From: Okeania sp. SIO2C9
Lineage (GTDB): Bacteria > Cyanobacteriota > Cyanobacteriia > Cyanobacteriales > Microcoleaceae
NCBI RefSeq assembly: GCF_010672455.1
Contig: NZ_JAAHGO010000040.1
Span: forward strand, 1 to 64,000
Length of the DNA: 64,000 nucleotides
Direction of reading: 5' to 3'
Positions within the stretch are counted from its first letter, which is position 1, and the number at the start of each line of letters is the position of its first letter. The notes under the pieces were generated by a model. The model did no database searches. It was not told where the DNA came from and saw nothing but the letters and a program-made list of their open reading frames with translations. Positions 10,105-19,065 of this stretch are shown one piece after another. A program made the translations under genes and the position numbers.

Positions 10105-10948
10105 TTTTTGTGAAATGAAAGGAACAAACTTTTGGTAAAGGAGATTTTCGGGGTTTAGCTGCCCCAGAAGCAGCTAATAATGCAGCGGCGGGGGGAGCTT
10201 TTGTCCCCATACTGACTTTAGGAATTCCAGGTAGTGGTACTACTGCTATTTTACCGAAAAATTGTGGGTATGCGCCTCCCCTTTTAAGGGGATAATAAGC
10301 GGTCGAGGGATGGCGAGGAAACCTGCGCCATATCCAATCGACTCCTGTGAAAAAAAATTTTCATGAATTTGTCAATCCTCTTCAATTCATGGAGAGGTAA
10401 TTATTCATTATTCATTATTCATTATTAATTGTTGAATGGGTGCATTATTATTCTATAATATTCAGCCCAGTCCAATGTTATTTACCCAACAGCCGGAAAT
10501 TGCTGGAGGACTAATTGTTTCAATGTATATAGGGAACTTAATGTTGTCGTTCCTAAATCTTTATTTGGTAGGTTTGTTTGCTCGTATTTTGCTCTTGCCT
10601 AATTGACTGCTATTCCAGGTACTAGCAGTAATGGCATTTATTCAGGTTTTCTCTATCCACGGTAGTATTCTGTCTATTTTGTTAATGTTAGCCATCGGAG
10701 TCTTTGGTTATTTATTGCGCAAATTACAATATTCTTTGACACCTTTTCTCTTAAGTTTTGTCCTAGGTGAATTAATGGAAGAAAATTTGCGTCGGGCACT
10801 TGCTATTAGTGGTGGCTAAATCAGCATTATATTTCAGAATCAAATTTATCAAAGTCTTTGGATGCTTACTTTTAGTATGGTAATACTATTGTCAATTGTG
10901 AGACTTCTTCTTAAGCGAAGGAAATTATTTTCGGAGACTTCCAAGTAA
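10105..10948 (+). pseudogene. TctA-family tricarboxylate transporter, split by a repeat
   Basis: Before the repeat the frame reads [20 protein letters not shown] and [16 protein letters not shown], the signature of the large TctA membrane subunit of tripartite tricarboxylate transporters. After the repeat it resumes exactly with MGALLFYNIQPSPMLFTQQP. A stop follows at LLLPN*, then VLAVMAFIQVFSIHGSILSI, LEENL-type text (GELMEENLRRALAISGG*) and a last hydrophobic piece. The first half of the protein is missing. The gene is dead through truncation, R1 insertion (10251-10436) and at least two stops. Confidence 0.85.
10251..10436 (-). repeat. R1 repeat inserted in tctA
   Basis: Full-length minus-oriented R1 copy, starting TTACCGAAAAATTGTGGGT and ending ATTCATTATTAATTGTTGAA. 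Because the protein reads TAIL before it and MGALL after it, the insertion point is known to within a few bases. That makes it useful for defining the ends of R1. Confidence 0.85.
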
Positions 10949-11658
10949 TAAGAGTAATTGCTTAAACAGTAATAATTCAGGTATTAGCTCGTCAGCTTTT
11001 CCTACGGAATACTACACAAAAAGCTTTTCGGTTGGTCATTTCAGTTATCAGTTATCAGTTATCAGTTATCAGTGAACCTCCGACTAAAGTCGGAGGCTTG
11101 AAATACTGAGTTAAATATTTTTTCATCCCCTTAAAAGGGGAGGCACATACCCTCATTTTTTGGTAAAAAAGCACCAAGTAATTAATCAGGAAGATTAGCT
11201 AATTTGCTTTGAAAGTAACTTTTAATTTTCGCTCAATTTTTCAACTCTGATTCTTCCTTCAAAGGTAATTTTTTGGTAGTCCTGCATAGTAATGGTAAAT
11301 GTGGATGAACGACGCCTAGGAAGGGAGCAAGATGCTTCCATTTCCCTTCCCATTGACCAAAATAATTACAATAGACCATCATTACAATGCCCCACTACCA
11401 ACTTTTTAATACCTGACGGCTGAATACTTACCTCAAACAGAAAAAGTGGCCTTTGAATTTATTTACCATTTTAACCCTATACCTATAGAAGCTTATATAA
11501 TAAACATAGACTTGAATAAATTTTAAAACTATAACGTCTCAGATAAGTAGTTTGAAATACTCATAAATCTGTAAGTTGTGAAAAAGTAGGGAGTAGAGGA
11601 ATCAATAAAAAATATTTATTCCCTTTTTTTTTGATGAAAATTAGTAGAGGAAAAAATT
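10949..11658. other. repeat-bearing gene-free region
   Basis: Holds an R2 copy at 11036-11166 and a degenerate R4 copy near 11275-11400 (GGTAGTCCTGCATAGTAATGG at one side). No gene seen. The last 100 bases should contain the def promoter. Confidence 0.5.
11036..11166 (+). repeat. R2 repeat (TTATCAG array plus hairpins)
   Basis: Starts TCATTTCAG, then four AGTTATC units, then a CCTCCGACTAAAGTCGGAGG hairpin, then CCCCTTAAAAGGGGAGG and TTTTTTGGTAA. Nearly identical to 17654-17785 and 36088-36219, and inverted at 54177-54306. The right end resembles that of R1. Confidence 0.85.
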
Positions 11659-12192
11659 ATGGAAGTATTACAAGTAGCTCAGTTAGGCAATGAAATATTA
11701 CGACGTCAAGCTCAACCTGTTAATAATATTTGGGATAAAAATTTACAGCAAATAATTGATAATTTAATTGCCACAGTAATTGAAACAAATGGTGTGGGAA
11801 TTGCTGCTCCACAAGTTTCAATTAGCGATCGCTTATTCATTGTTGCATCTCGACCCAATCTCAGATATCCAAATGCACCCAAAATGGAGCCAACAGCTAT
11901 GATTAACCCTAGATTAATATCTCATTCAGAAGATAGAGTTAAGGGGTGGGAAGGTTGTTTAAGTGTGCCAGGAATTAGGGGTTTAGTACCAAGATATAGA
12001 GTCATAAATGTAGAATACACTAATCGAGAGGGAAAACTGCAAAGACAAGAATTAACGGATTTTGTTGCTAGAATTTTTCAACATGAATACGATCATCTAG
12101 AAGGTCTAGTATTTTTAGATCGTGTGGAAAGTACTACAGATTTAATGACAGAAGATGAATATCAGAGAAAAATCATTCAATCAAGGAATTAG
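11659..12192 (+). CDS. def: peptide deformylase
   Basis: Removes the formyl group from the initiator methionine of nascent proteins, using a bound metal (usually Fe2+). All three family motifs are present: GVGIAAPQ (Gln52), EGCLSVPG (Cys100) and QHEYDHLEG (His142, Glu143, His146). Cys and the two His bind the metal and Glu is catalytic. Length is 177 residues. AGAGGA lies upstream of ATG 11659. It is a single gene with no obvious operon partner. Confidence 0.95.
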   Translation: MEVLQVAQLGNEILRRQAQPVNNIWDKNLQQIIDNLIATVIETNGVGIAAPQVSISDRLFIVASRPNLRYPNAPKMEPTAMINPRLISHSEDRVKGWEGCLSVPGIRGLVPRYRVINVEYTNREGKLQRQELTDFVARIFQHEYDHLEGLVFLDRVESTTDLMTEDEYQRKIIQSRN

Positions 12193-12978
12193 GAGGTAGG
12201 AATTAAGGGGAGATTGGTGGAGTTTTCAGCAAAATATTTATAAGCGAAAAGAAGGAAAATAAATCATTATTTATATGGAATAAACTGTCAAGACCTAACC
12301 TATAATAAGAATGACAAAATTTCTATAGCAATCAGAAATCATATCTGATAATTTGACTATTCCTTAACTATCTAGTATTGAGCGCTTTTTCTTTTGATAG
12401 GATACAGTTTTTTTCTTTCTTCCCTATTCTCTGTTCTCTGTTCCTTAAAAATCTATAATTGATCACAATTAAAATAAGATTTATATCTATAATCATAGTT
12501 GAAAATAAATTATCATTGGTTCAATGTGCAATCCCAATTTTCCTTGATGGTCAAACCAATTTTTCCCTTTATAGCAGGCTTTTACTAGAAAAAATCAATG
12601 TAGGAATACTTCTTGAAAATGGTATAATTTATTCTAGGATTTGCTGAAAAAAATGTGAACGATAACTCTTAAAAAATTGACTAAGTGAAACTTGAGGTAT
12701 TTCATAATCGCAAAACCAAGAAAATTTTTGAAGATCAAACAGTCCAGTAATAGGGTTGAACTAACGATAAAACTTTTCTCTGGTCCCGATCCTAATCAGA
12801 GAAATTTTTTGGCAGATACTATTTAGGTTTTCATGTCATTACCAAATAGTAAAGGTTGGTTTGAATCAGACTTTTGTCATAATTAGACATCTTAATTAAA
12901 ATTTGGTTGTAATCGTTTTCCGTAATCATAGTTGTGCTAGTTGTAGTTAAAAATAGTAAATAAATCGAGGAAATATTT
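12193..12978. other. gene-free region
   Basis: AT-rich spacer between def and the first terD. The open frame at 12459-12647 has no recognisable features, so I treat it as noise. Confidence 0.5.
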
Positions 12979-13548
12979 ATGAGTATTAATCTTAGTAAAG
13001 GTGAAAGAGTTAGTCTGTCTAAAGAAGCACCTGGAATGAAAAAAGCTGCTGCAGGTTTAGGATGGGATGTAAATGTCTCAGATACAGGTTCAGATTTTGA
13101 CCTTGATGTTTCTGTGTTTATGTTAGGAGCAAGTGGCAAAATTCCTCAAGAGAAATATTTTGTTTTTTATAATAACCTTAAATCTGCTGATGGTTCAGTA
13201 GAGTCTATGGGAGATAGTCGGACAGGAAAAGGAGAGGGAGATGATGAGACTGTAACTGTAGATTTATCAATGGTTGATTCGACAATTGAAGAAATTATTT
13301 TTGTTGTCACTATATATGAAGCAGACAAAAGAAGACAAAACTTCGGGCAAGTAAGAAATTCTTATATCAGAATTTATGATGGGGACACTCAAGAAGAGAT
13401 AACTAAGTATGAACTAGAAGAAGATTTTTCTAGGGAAACAGCTATAGAGTTTGGGAAATTGTATAAAAAAAATGGTGAATGGAAATTTCAAGCAGTGGGA
13501 GAAGGTTATAACTCTGGTTTAGAAAGTTTTGTACAGAAATATACTTAA
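12979..13548 (+). CDS. terD: TerD-family calcium-binding stress protein (1)
   Basis: TerD proteins were named from tellurite resistance but more generally act in stress responses and bind Ca2+. The 189-residue product has the whole single-domain pattern: SINLSKGERVSLSKEAPGMK at the start, LGWDVN, the acidic SDFDLDVSVFML strand, GEGDDETVTVDLSMV, and FGQVRNSYIRIYD with a conserved C-terminal EFGKLYKKNGEWKFQAVGEG. ATG 12979 is preceded by GAGGAAA. First of a tandem set of paralogues on the same strand with gaps of several hundred bases. Confidence 0.93.
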   Translation: MSINLSKGERVSLSKEAPGMKKAAAGLGWDVNVSDTGSDFDLDVSVFMLGASGKIPQEKYFVFYNNLKSADGSVESMGDSRTGKGEGDDETVTVDLSMVDSTIEEIIFVVTIYEADKRRQNFGQVRNSYIRIYDGDTQEEITKYELEEDFSRETAIEFGKLYKKNGEWKFQAVGEGYNSGLESFVQKYT

Positions 13549-13574
13549 TTGATTAAGTAACAAACTGTTTAAAA

Positions 13575-13681
13575 ATTAACAATTACCTCTCCTTTCCTTA
13601 AAATGAAAAGGATTGATTAAAAAGATTTTTTCTTTTTTTCTCCTTGATAAGGAGAGGCTTTAAAACTGAATTATTCAGTAA
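13575..13681 (+). repeat. short R1 repeat between terD paralogues
   Basis: Starts near AATTAACAATTACCTCTCC, has the AAAATGAAAAGGATTGA segment and CTCCTTGATAAGGAGAGGC hairpin, and ends TTATTCAGTAA. The middle GTCGATTGGATATGG hairpin found in long copies is missing, so this is the short R1 form of about 105 bases. Confidence 0.75.
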
Positions 13682-14187
13682 CAGTAAATGTTGAATTAGT
13701 ATTTTGGATAAGAGAGTAATTTTGATGTAATCTCAAATATCCAATCTGTAATGAGTCAAAAAATATTCCGCTCCAATAGAAGTCGGTAAAATATGCTCAA
13801 AAAATTGAGAGGCAAATCAATAAATATTTCTCTAAGTTAACTCAAAAAATCATCAAATTAAAGACAGATACTAGGAGTCAGCAGTGAGAATAAATAAATG
13901 ATATATCTTAAGCTTCTGTCACAGAGTTTAGAGCAACTAAATTAATTTATGAATCAAGGTCAGAATATCTTTTTACTATTTTACTATTTGATAATCCTAA
14001 CGGCTATAAGACACAAACTAACATAAAAAAGGTGTCTTGCTCAAGGATTTAAATTGATTTATTTTGCCTTCCTAATTTTCATGTTATTTTCTCAACTGTA
14101 CATCCATAAATTATTCCGATACTGAAAAATATCAATTATCACCTTAAAAAATTTTTGAAACTGTTTAGTCATAAAAGAGGGCAATAA

Positions 14188-14760
14188 ATGTCTGTTAAAC
14201 TTAGCAAAGGTCACAGAATTAATCTTTCTAAAGATGCACCAGGTCTAGCAAAAGTAGGTATTGGTTTAGGTTGGGATGTTAATCCTACTGATACAGGTGT
14301 AGAATTTGACTTAGATGCTTCTGTATTTATGTTAGGAGATAATGGTAAAATCCCTGAAGATGAATACTTTATTTTCTACAATAATTTAAAATCACCAGAT
14401 AGTGCAGTAAAGCATTGGGGAGATAATAGAACTGGCGAAGGAGAAGGAGATGATGAAACAATAGAAGTAGATTTAACTAATGTTAATTTTAGTATTCAAG
14501 AACTACTTTTTGTTGTGACTATCCATGATGCAGAAAAAAGAAGACAAAACTTTGGGCAAGTTAAAAATTCGTTTATTAGAGTTTACAATTTGGAGACTCA
14601 AGAAGAAATAACTAAGTATGAATTAGAAGAAGACTTTTCGAGAGAAACTGCAATAGAATTTGGTCGTCTCTATAAAAAAAATGATGAATGGAGATTTCAA
14701 GCTGTGGGAACAGGATATAACGCAGGTTTACAAACTTTTGTAGAGAAATATGTTTACTAA
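14188..14760 (+). CDS. terD: TerD-family calcium-binding stress protein (2)
   Basis: 190 residues, closely similar to the gene at 12979 along its whole length (SVKLSKGHRINLSKDAPGLA, LGWDVNPTDTGVEFDLDASV, EGEGDDETIEVDLTNVNFSI, RRQNFGQVKNSFIRVYNLET). The C-terminal KYELEEDFSRETAIEFG block is shared word for word. The acidic residues that bind Ca2+ in the family are all kept. It looks like a recent duplicate of its neighbour. ATG 14188 follows GAGGGCAATAA. Confidence 0.93.
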   Translation: MSVKLSKGHRINLSKDAPGLAKVGIGLGWDVNPTDTGVEFDLDASVFMLGDNGKIPEDEYFIFYNNLKSPDSAVKHWGDNRTGEGEGDDETIEVDLTNVNFSIQELLFVVTIHDAEKRRQNFGQVKNSFIRVYNLETQEEITKYELEEDFSRETAIEFGRLYKKNDEWRFQAVGTGYNAGLQTFVEKYVY

Positions 14761-14964
14761 TAACTATAAATAGTACTTTCAATTTTGGTTTTGCTATAGG
14801 TAAAACCCAAAACTTGGAAAATTAAAGTTTAAATATTGGTAGTGGTAAACAAGTAATAATTTTTCTCGTCTACCTTCTGATAATTAAAGGGATTTAGCAA
14901 CTAATATCTTTACATATTTAGGTAGTTATAAATATTTTGTTGTTAGGTGAAAAATAAAAAATAG

Positions 14965-15534
14965 TGGTTATTAAACTAGAAAAAACTGGAGAATTTCATA
15001 ATATAAACTTAGGCAAATATGACAGTATTAACCCTGTTATAGTTCATGTTAATTTGAATTGGGAAGCTATTACAAATAATCAAAGTGGTTGGATAGGAGA
15101 AATCTATGGTATTGATTGAACTTGGGACAAATTACCTAATGATGTCAGCTGTTATTACCTCAGCTCCAATTAAAAGAAAGCGGTCGATCTTCGGAGCTTC
15201 CCGTAGGGTGGGATTACGTTAGCGTTTGCGATAGCATTCCGCTAGGAAAGCGGCTCTGTCAATCTTCGGGTCTCCTCGCCATATCCAATCGACCAAAAGA
15301 GAGGATGGATTTCGGTTTCTTTCCTACTCAGAGTTTTTTCCACTAGAAGTCTCCCCCTACCCCCTCTACCATTACTATGCACCACTAGATTATTTTTTTT
15401 GTTTCATATATGAAGCTGCTGAAGATTTTAAGTCAGTACGCGGAAGAATGTTCTTGAAAATCAGTAATGATAAAGAAGTCTATCTAGAATTGAATAATCC
15501 AAACAATAATTGTAGTTTTTGTGTAGCAGCTTAA
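14965..15534 (+). pseudogene. broken TerD-like gene
   Basis: From GTG 14965 the frame reads VIKLEKTGEFHNINLGKYDS then VIVHVNLNWEAITNNQSGWI and a stop after EIYGID, close in layout to the third TerD (KLEK.., LGWD). The reading is then broken by repeat DNA at about 15160-15386. A tail resumes as FYEAAEDFKSVRGRMFLKIS and NDKEVYLELNNPNNNCSFC before TAA. I infer a fourth, divergent TerD-type gene killed by a stop and a repeat insertion. Confidence 0.6.
15160..15386. repeat. composite repeat debris inside the broken terD
   Basis: Contains an R1-type left part (ATTACCTCAGCTCCAATTAA), an R7-like unit (GCGTTTGCGATAGCATTCCG), the R1 middle hairpin (CTCGCCATATCCAATCGACC) and finally an R4 right end (CTACCATTACTATGCACCAC). 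At least three repeat families are stacked here. Confidence 0.6.
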
Positions 15535-15700
15535 ACAATTTAATTTAACTATATTATAGTGTTTGAGATACAATAAATCCTCAAATCCAGATAGCAAAAT
15601 AAACACTAGAAAGCTGACTTTTGACGGTTCATTGCTATAACCGAAAAACCAGATTAACTAAATTGAAAAATTTTAATACTTTATAAAGGGTACTAAATAC

Positions 15701-16303
15701 ATGACTATTAAACTCGAAAAAGGACAAAAAATTGTACTTAATAAAAGTGAATACGATCTATCACGACTGACAATGGGTCTAGGATGGGATGTTGCTAAAT
15801 CTGCAAGTGGTTTAGCTGGTTTATTCGGTAATAGATCGGATTTTGACCTTGATGGTTATGCCATTTTATTAGAAGAAAATGATCAACTCAAAAACTATAA
15901 AGAAGATGTAATTTATTATGGTCATTTAGAATCTAAAGATAAGACAGTAATTCATTCAGGAGATAATCTGACTGGAGAAGGAGATGGAGATGACGAACAA
16001 ATAATTTTGAAACTTAATTCTATTCCTGAAAAATACCAAAAAATCATCCTAGCGGTAAGCATTTATCAAGCTAAAGAAAGGAAGCAACAATTTGGGATGG
16101 TAGAAAATGCTTTTGTTAGAGCTGTTGATCATAAAGGAATTGAAATAGCAAAATATACATTATCTGGTAATGGTACTTATCAGGGCAAAATATCAATGTT
16201 AATGGGAGCTATTTATCGAGATAACACAGTGTGGAAATTTACTGCTTTGGGCGATCCTTTAGATAGTGATATGAATGGTGTAGTAGGTTCATTTCTGAAA
16301 TAA
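15701..16303 (+). CDS. TerD-family calcium-binding stress protein (3)
   Basis: 200 residues and more divergent than the other two: TIKLEKGQKIVLNKSEYDLS, then LTMGLGWDVAKSASGLAGLF with a loop of about 10 residues inserted before the acidic RSDFDLDGYAILLEEN strand. GEGDGDDEQIILKLNSIPEK and FGMVENAFVRAVDHKG are conserved. The inserted loop and changed C-terminus resemble the TerD/TerZ-like paralogues that accompany TerD in tellurite-resistance clusters. No TerC, TerB or TerY-type partner is visible. ATG 15701 follows AAAGGGTACTAAATAC. Confidence 0.88.
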   Translation: MTIKLEKGQKIVLNKSEYDLSRLTMGLGWDVAKSASGLAGLFGNRSDFDLDGYAILLEENDQLKNYKEDVIYYGHLESKDKTVIHSGDNLTGEGDGDDEQIILKLNSIPEKYQKIILAVSIYQAKERKQQFGMVENAFVRAVDHKGIEIAKYTLSGNGTYQGKISMLMGAIYRDNTVWKFTALGDPLDSDMNGVVGSFLK

Positions 16304-16470
16304 GTTTAGTCATATAGCAGAAGGAGGAAGGAAAAATCTTGCGTTGTCTGAGTTTTAAGCTTTTGATCTGTCCTAACCTTTGCTTCGACTGCTATACTTA
16401 CTCAATTTGACAATAAACTGTAAGCATTCAGCTATTAGCTGTCAGCTATCAGCAATAAGACCCCGCTTTT

Positions 16471-16678
16471 TTCAACAATTAATAATGAATAATGAATAAT
16501 GAATAATTACCTCTCCATGAATTGAAGAGGATTGACAAATTCATGAAAAATTTTCTTCACAGGAGTCGATGGTCGGACAGCTCCGATACCTCGCCATCCC
16601 ATCCTAGGTCATGCTGCGCAAACGACCGCTTATTATCCCCTATCCAAGGGGAGGCGCATACCCACAATTTTTCGGTAA
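16471..16678 (+). repeat. R1 repeat, long form
   Basis: TTCAACAATTAATAATGAAT at the left and CACAATTTTTCGGTAA at the right. Nearly identical to 16847-17054, including the same variant middle hairpin (GTCGGACAGCTCCGA and CATCCTAGGTCATGC). The pair looks like a local duplication about 375 bases apart. Confidence 0.85.
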
Positions 16679-16846
16679 TAATTTAATTCTCGCTCAATTA
16701 GACTCTGCTCTTACAGAGGTTTTCATTTCGGTAGAACATAGTAGGGGGGAATGGCCATAAATCCCCTACAGGGTTTTGGTGATGACAATGTGGTTCATCA
16801 ATCAGCAAAAGCACTGTAAGGAATGGATTTTAAATAAAGCTTTTAT

Positions 16847-17054
16847 TTCAACAATTAATAATGAATAATGAATAATGAATAATTACCTCTCCATGAATTG
16901 AAGAGGATTGACAAATTCATGAAAATTTTTCTTTACAGGAGTCGATGGTCGGACAGCTCCGAGACCTCGCCATCCCATCCTAGGTCATGCTGCGCAAACG
17001 ACCGCTTATTATCCCCTATCCAAGGGGAGGCGCATACCCACAATTTTTCGGTAA
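16847..17054 (+). repeat. R1 repeat, long form
   Basis: Second member of the direct pair with 16471-16678; only scattered base changes are seen. An R5-like right end (GCAAAAGCACTGTAA) sits just before it. Confidence 0.85.
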
Positions 17055-17121
17055 AACGAAAAGCAATAGCTGATGGCTGATTGCTGCCAGCTGAATGCTT
17101 ACAATAAACTATTATAAAATT

Positions 17122-17164
17122 AAAAAAACCAGTATTTGTTAGAAGCTAAAATACTGGTTTTTTT
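17122..17164. terminator. orphan bidirectional intrinsic terminator
   Basis: AAAAAACCAGTATTT and AAATACTGGTTTTTT form a perfect stem around GTTAGAAGCTA, with A- and T-runs on either side. It is the best terminator in the window but has no gene next to it. The nearest upstream gene is the third terD, about 820 bases away, with two R1 copies between. Confidence 0.8.
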
Positions 17165-17256
17165 CAATAGGATTTTAATATTCATCGGATTTCCGTAAAT
17201 TATACTAAATCTGGTTATCAAAAATAAACATCTCCAGAAAAGAGGCAACAGGCAGC

Positions 17257-17307
17257 AGCGGTGCGACCCCGCGTCGGTGTCAGACACACCTGGTAGCGCA
17301 CCAAGAG
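17257..17307 (+). repeat. R6 GC-rich unit
   Basis: AGCGGTGCGACCCCGCGTCG followed by GTGTCAGACAC and GCGCACCAAGAGAG. The same unit appears three times at the 3' end of cpcE (30047-30475). It is strongly GC-rich against an AT-rich background. Confidence 0.7.
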
Positions 17308-17653
17308 AGGCAACAGGCAACAGGGAGAAATAATTGATAATTTATGGATAAGAATTGATTTTATTTTTGATTTTTACTAGATGTCTAATACTTTATAGGA
17401 TGTAATTATACCAAATTTAAAAAGCGTTTCGGTCCGGAATGCTCCGCAAACAGCGAGAGAGCGTTTAGCATTCAGCTTTTAAGAAGGGGATTTCAACCCC
17501 TCCTAAAATTAAACGACAAGCTAGAAGTCGGGGATTTCAAACCAAGCTTTTAGACGTCTTTTTTATGTGGACTATTCGCGCTGACTGCTAGTAGCTGATA
17601 ACTGACAGCTAGTTAATGTATTTTGCTACATCTTCTTGGAAGTAGGGAGTAGG

Positions 17654-17785
17654 TCATTTCAGTTATCAGTTATCAGTTATCAGTTATCAGTGAACCTCCG
17701 ACTGAAGTCGGAGGCTTGAAATACTGAACTAAATATTTTTTTCATCCCCTTAAAAGGGGAGGCACATACCCTCATTTTTTGGTAA
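17654..17785 (+). repeat. R2 repeat
   Basis: Same structure as 11036-11166: TTATCAG array, CCTCCGACTGAAGTCGGAGG hairpin, CCCCTTAAAAGGGG hairpin, TTTTTTGGTAA end. Confidence 0.85.
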
Positions 17786-18641
17786 ATAACGAATAAGATA
17801 TCTTTACTTCATATAAATAATTCTAAAAAAATCACTGAACCTGACTTATTACTTAATAACTGAAGTGTTCAATAACTATCACATTATTTTTAGGGATTGG
17901 TATTAAATACTCTCCCTATCTCTCTATCTCCCTATCTCCCTATCTCCCTATCTCCCCATCTACCCTACACCGATAAAAGGATACTAATTTAATATTATTT
18001 ATGAGACTAGGGAATAGAGGACAGAGAATAGAATAGGGGTTTGTAATATAAAATCTAAATCTTTTGAACTGCATATCTGAAAAATTTTCAGATATATAGT
18101 CATTTAACTTTAGATTGAGACAAAGCTTTCTTGCTATGAGGGAGTTTCAGAGGAAAAAACGTTTCATTTTTAAGTTAAACTACTATATATTTTAATTAAA
18201 TAATATTGAGTGGCAAATTAATTTTGGTAAAACTGCATCAAGTTTTAGCGATGGTATTGAAAATATGTTGTGTATTTTTACCAATTATACCAGTTTGAAA
18301 AAAGAATGCTTAAAAAGTGCATCTCGATCAGATATGCTTAACAATAGCTTATCCAGTTAATTTTAGATGCTTATCTCTATTGTTTTCCCTTTATTTTCAA
18401 TATTTATCCCTTCTTCCTTCTTGCTTATTCCTTATTTATTACTTATAATTTTTGTAAAAAACGTTGATCAAATTGGTATTATAGAGCTTCATATTTTACG
18501 GAAGTACGCTGTATTTTCTCTATGTTCCTAATTCCAATTTTCTGCTCAAATCGAAATTAAGATGAGGTCAAAAAAAATTGTTTAATCTTTTTGCTCTATT
18601 CCATATTCCTTCTCGCAAATATTTTCGATTTAATTTGACTT

Positions 18642-18773
18642 ATATCAAGTCCAGTAACATCATTGTAAGGAAGAAGAAAGAAGGAATAAGGCTTAAAAGC
18701 CTGAAAAAAACTTAAATTTCCTGTAGATATTTACCCTTGGGTTTACACAAATGATAAAGTGCGGACATGATAT
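18642..18773. repeat. R3 inverted-repeat element (diverged)
   Basis: Ends ATATCAAGTCCAGTAACATC and GCGGACATGATATT. The core has AACTTAAATTTCCTGTAGAT, shared with the R3 copy at 54658-54802. Confidence 0.65.
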
Positions 18774-19065
18774 TACTTATTTATCTATATATTTACTATA
18801 GACATCCTCAATAGGTTATAAAAAATCAAGGTATATAGAGGAAATTTCGACTAAGTTTTAGACTTACTTTCTCAAATTAATATTTTTTCAAAGACTATTT
18901 AGAGTCTTTATATATACAAGATTTGTAAAACTTACTTAATATCAATAAAAAGTCTGAAACTCTTACCCCAGTTAAACTATTCCCTAATTCCCAGATATTT
19001 TCTGCATAACTATGTCGAGGACTGCTATATATTTAATTAATCATACTTTTTAGGAGGTACAGTAA

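Larger units (their letters stand above)
16304..19065. other. 2.7-kb repeat field without genes
   Basis: Contains two R1 copies, one R6, one R2 and one R3, an orphan terminator at 17122-17164, and a CTCCCTATCTCCCTATCTCC simple run near 17930-17965. Open frames here lie inside repeats. I see no gene. Confidence 0.7.

Noticed and set aside
10016-10210. Minus-strand open frame near 10.1 kb
   Set aside because: Antisense shadow of the tctA pseudogene, whose plus frame has clear family motifs.
11036-11090. TTATCAG array as iteron-type replication origin
   Set aside because: The same array with identical flanks occurs at four places as part of a mobile repeat (R2), with no dnaA or rep gene near.
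12459-12647. 62-codon open frame between def and terD
   Set aside because: No motif, no ribosome site and AT-driven composition; treated as chance.
12979-16303. Phage or defence island around terD
   Set aside because: TerD genes can occur in defence contexts, but no phage, restriction or other defence gene is visible nearby.
16898-17080. Short protein starting KRIDKFMKIF (also at 36292)
   Set aside because: Lies wholly inside R1 repeats and changes with repeat variants; not a gene.
17931-17965. CRISPR-like repeats
   Set aside because: The CCCTATCTC units are contiguous with no spacers; a simple microsatellite, as at 1010-1055 and 31805-31850. No CRISPR array was seen anywhere in the window.
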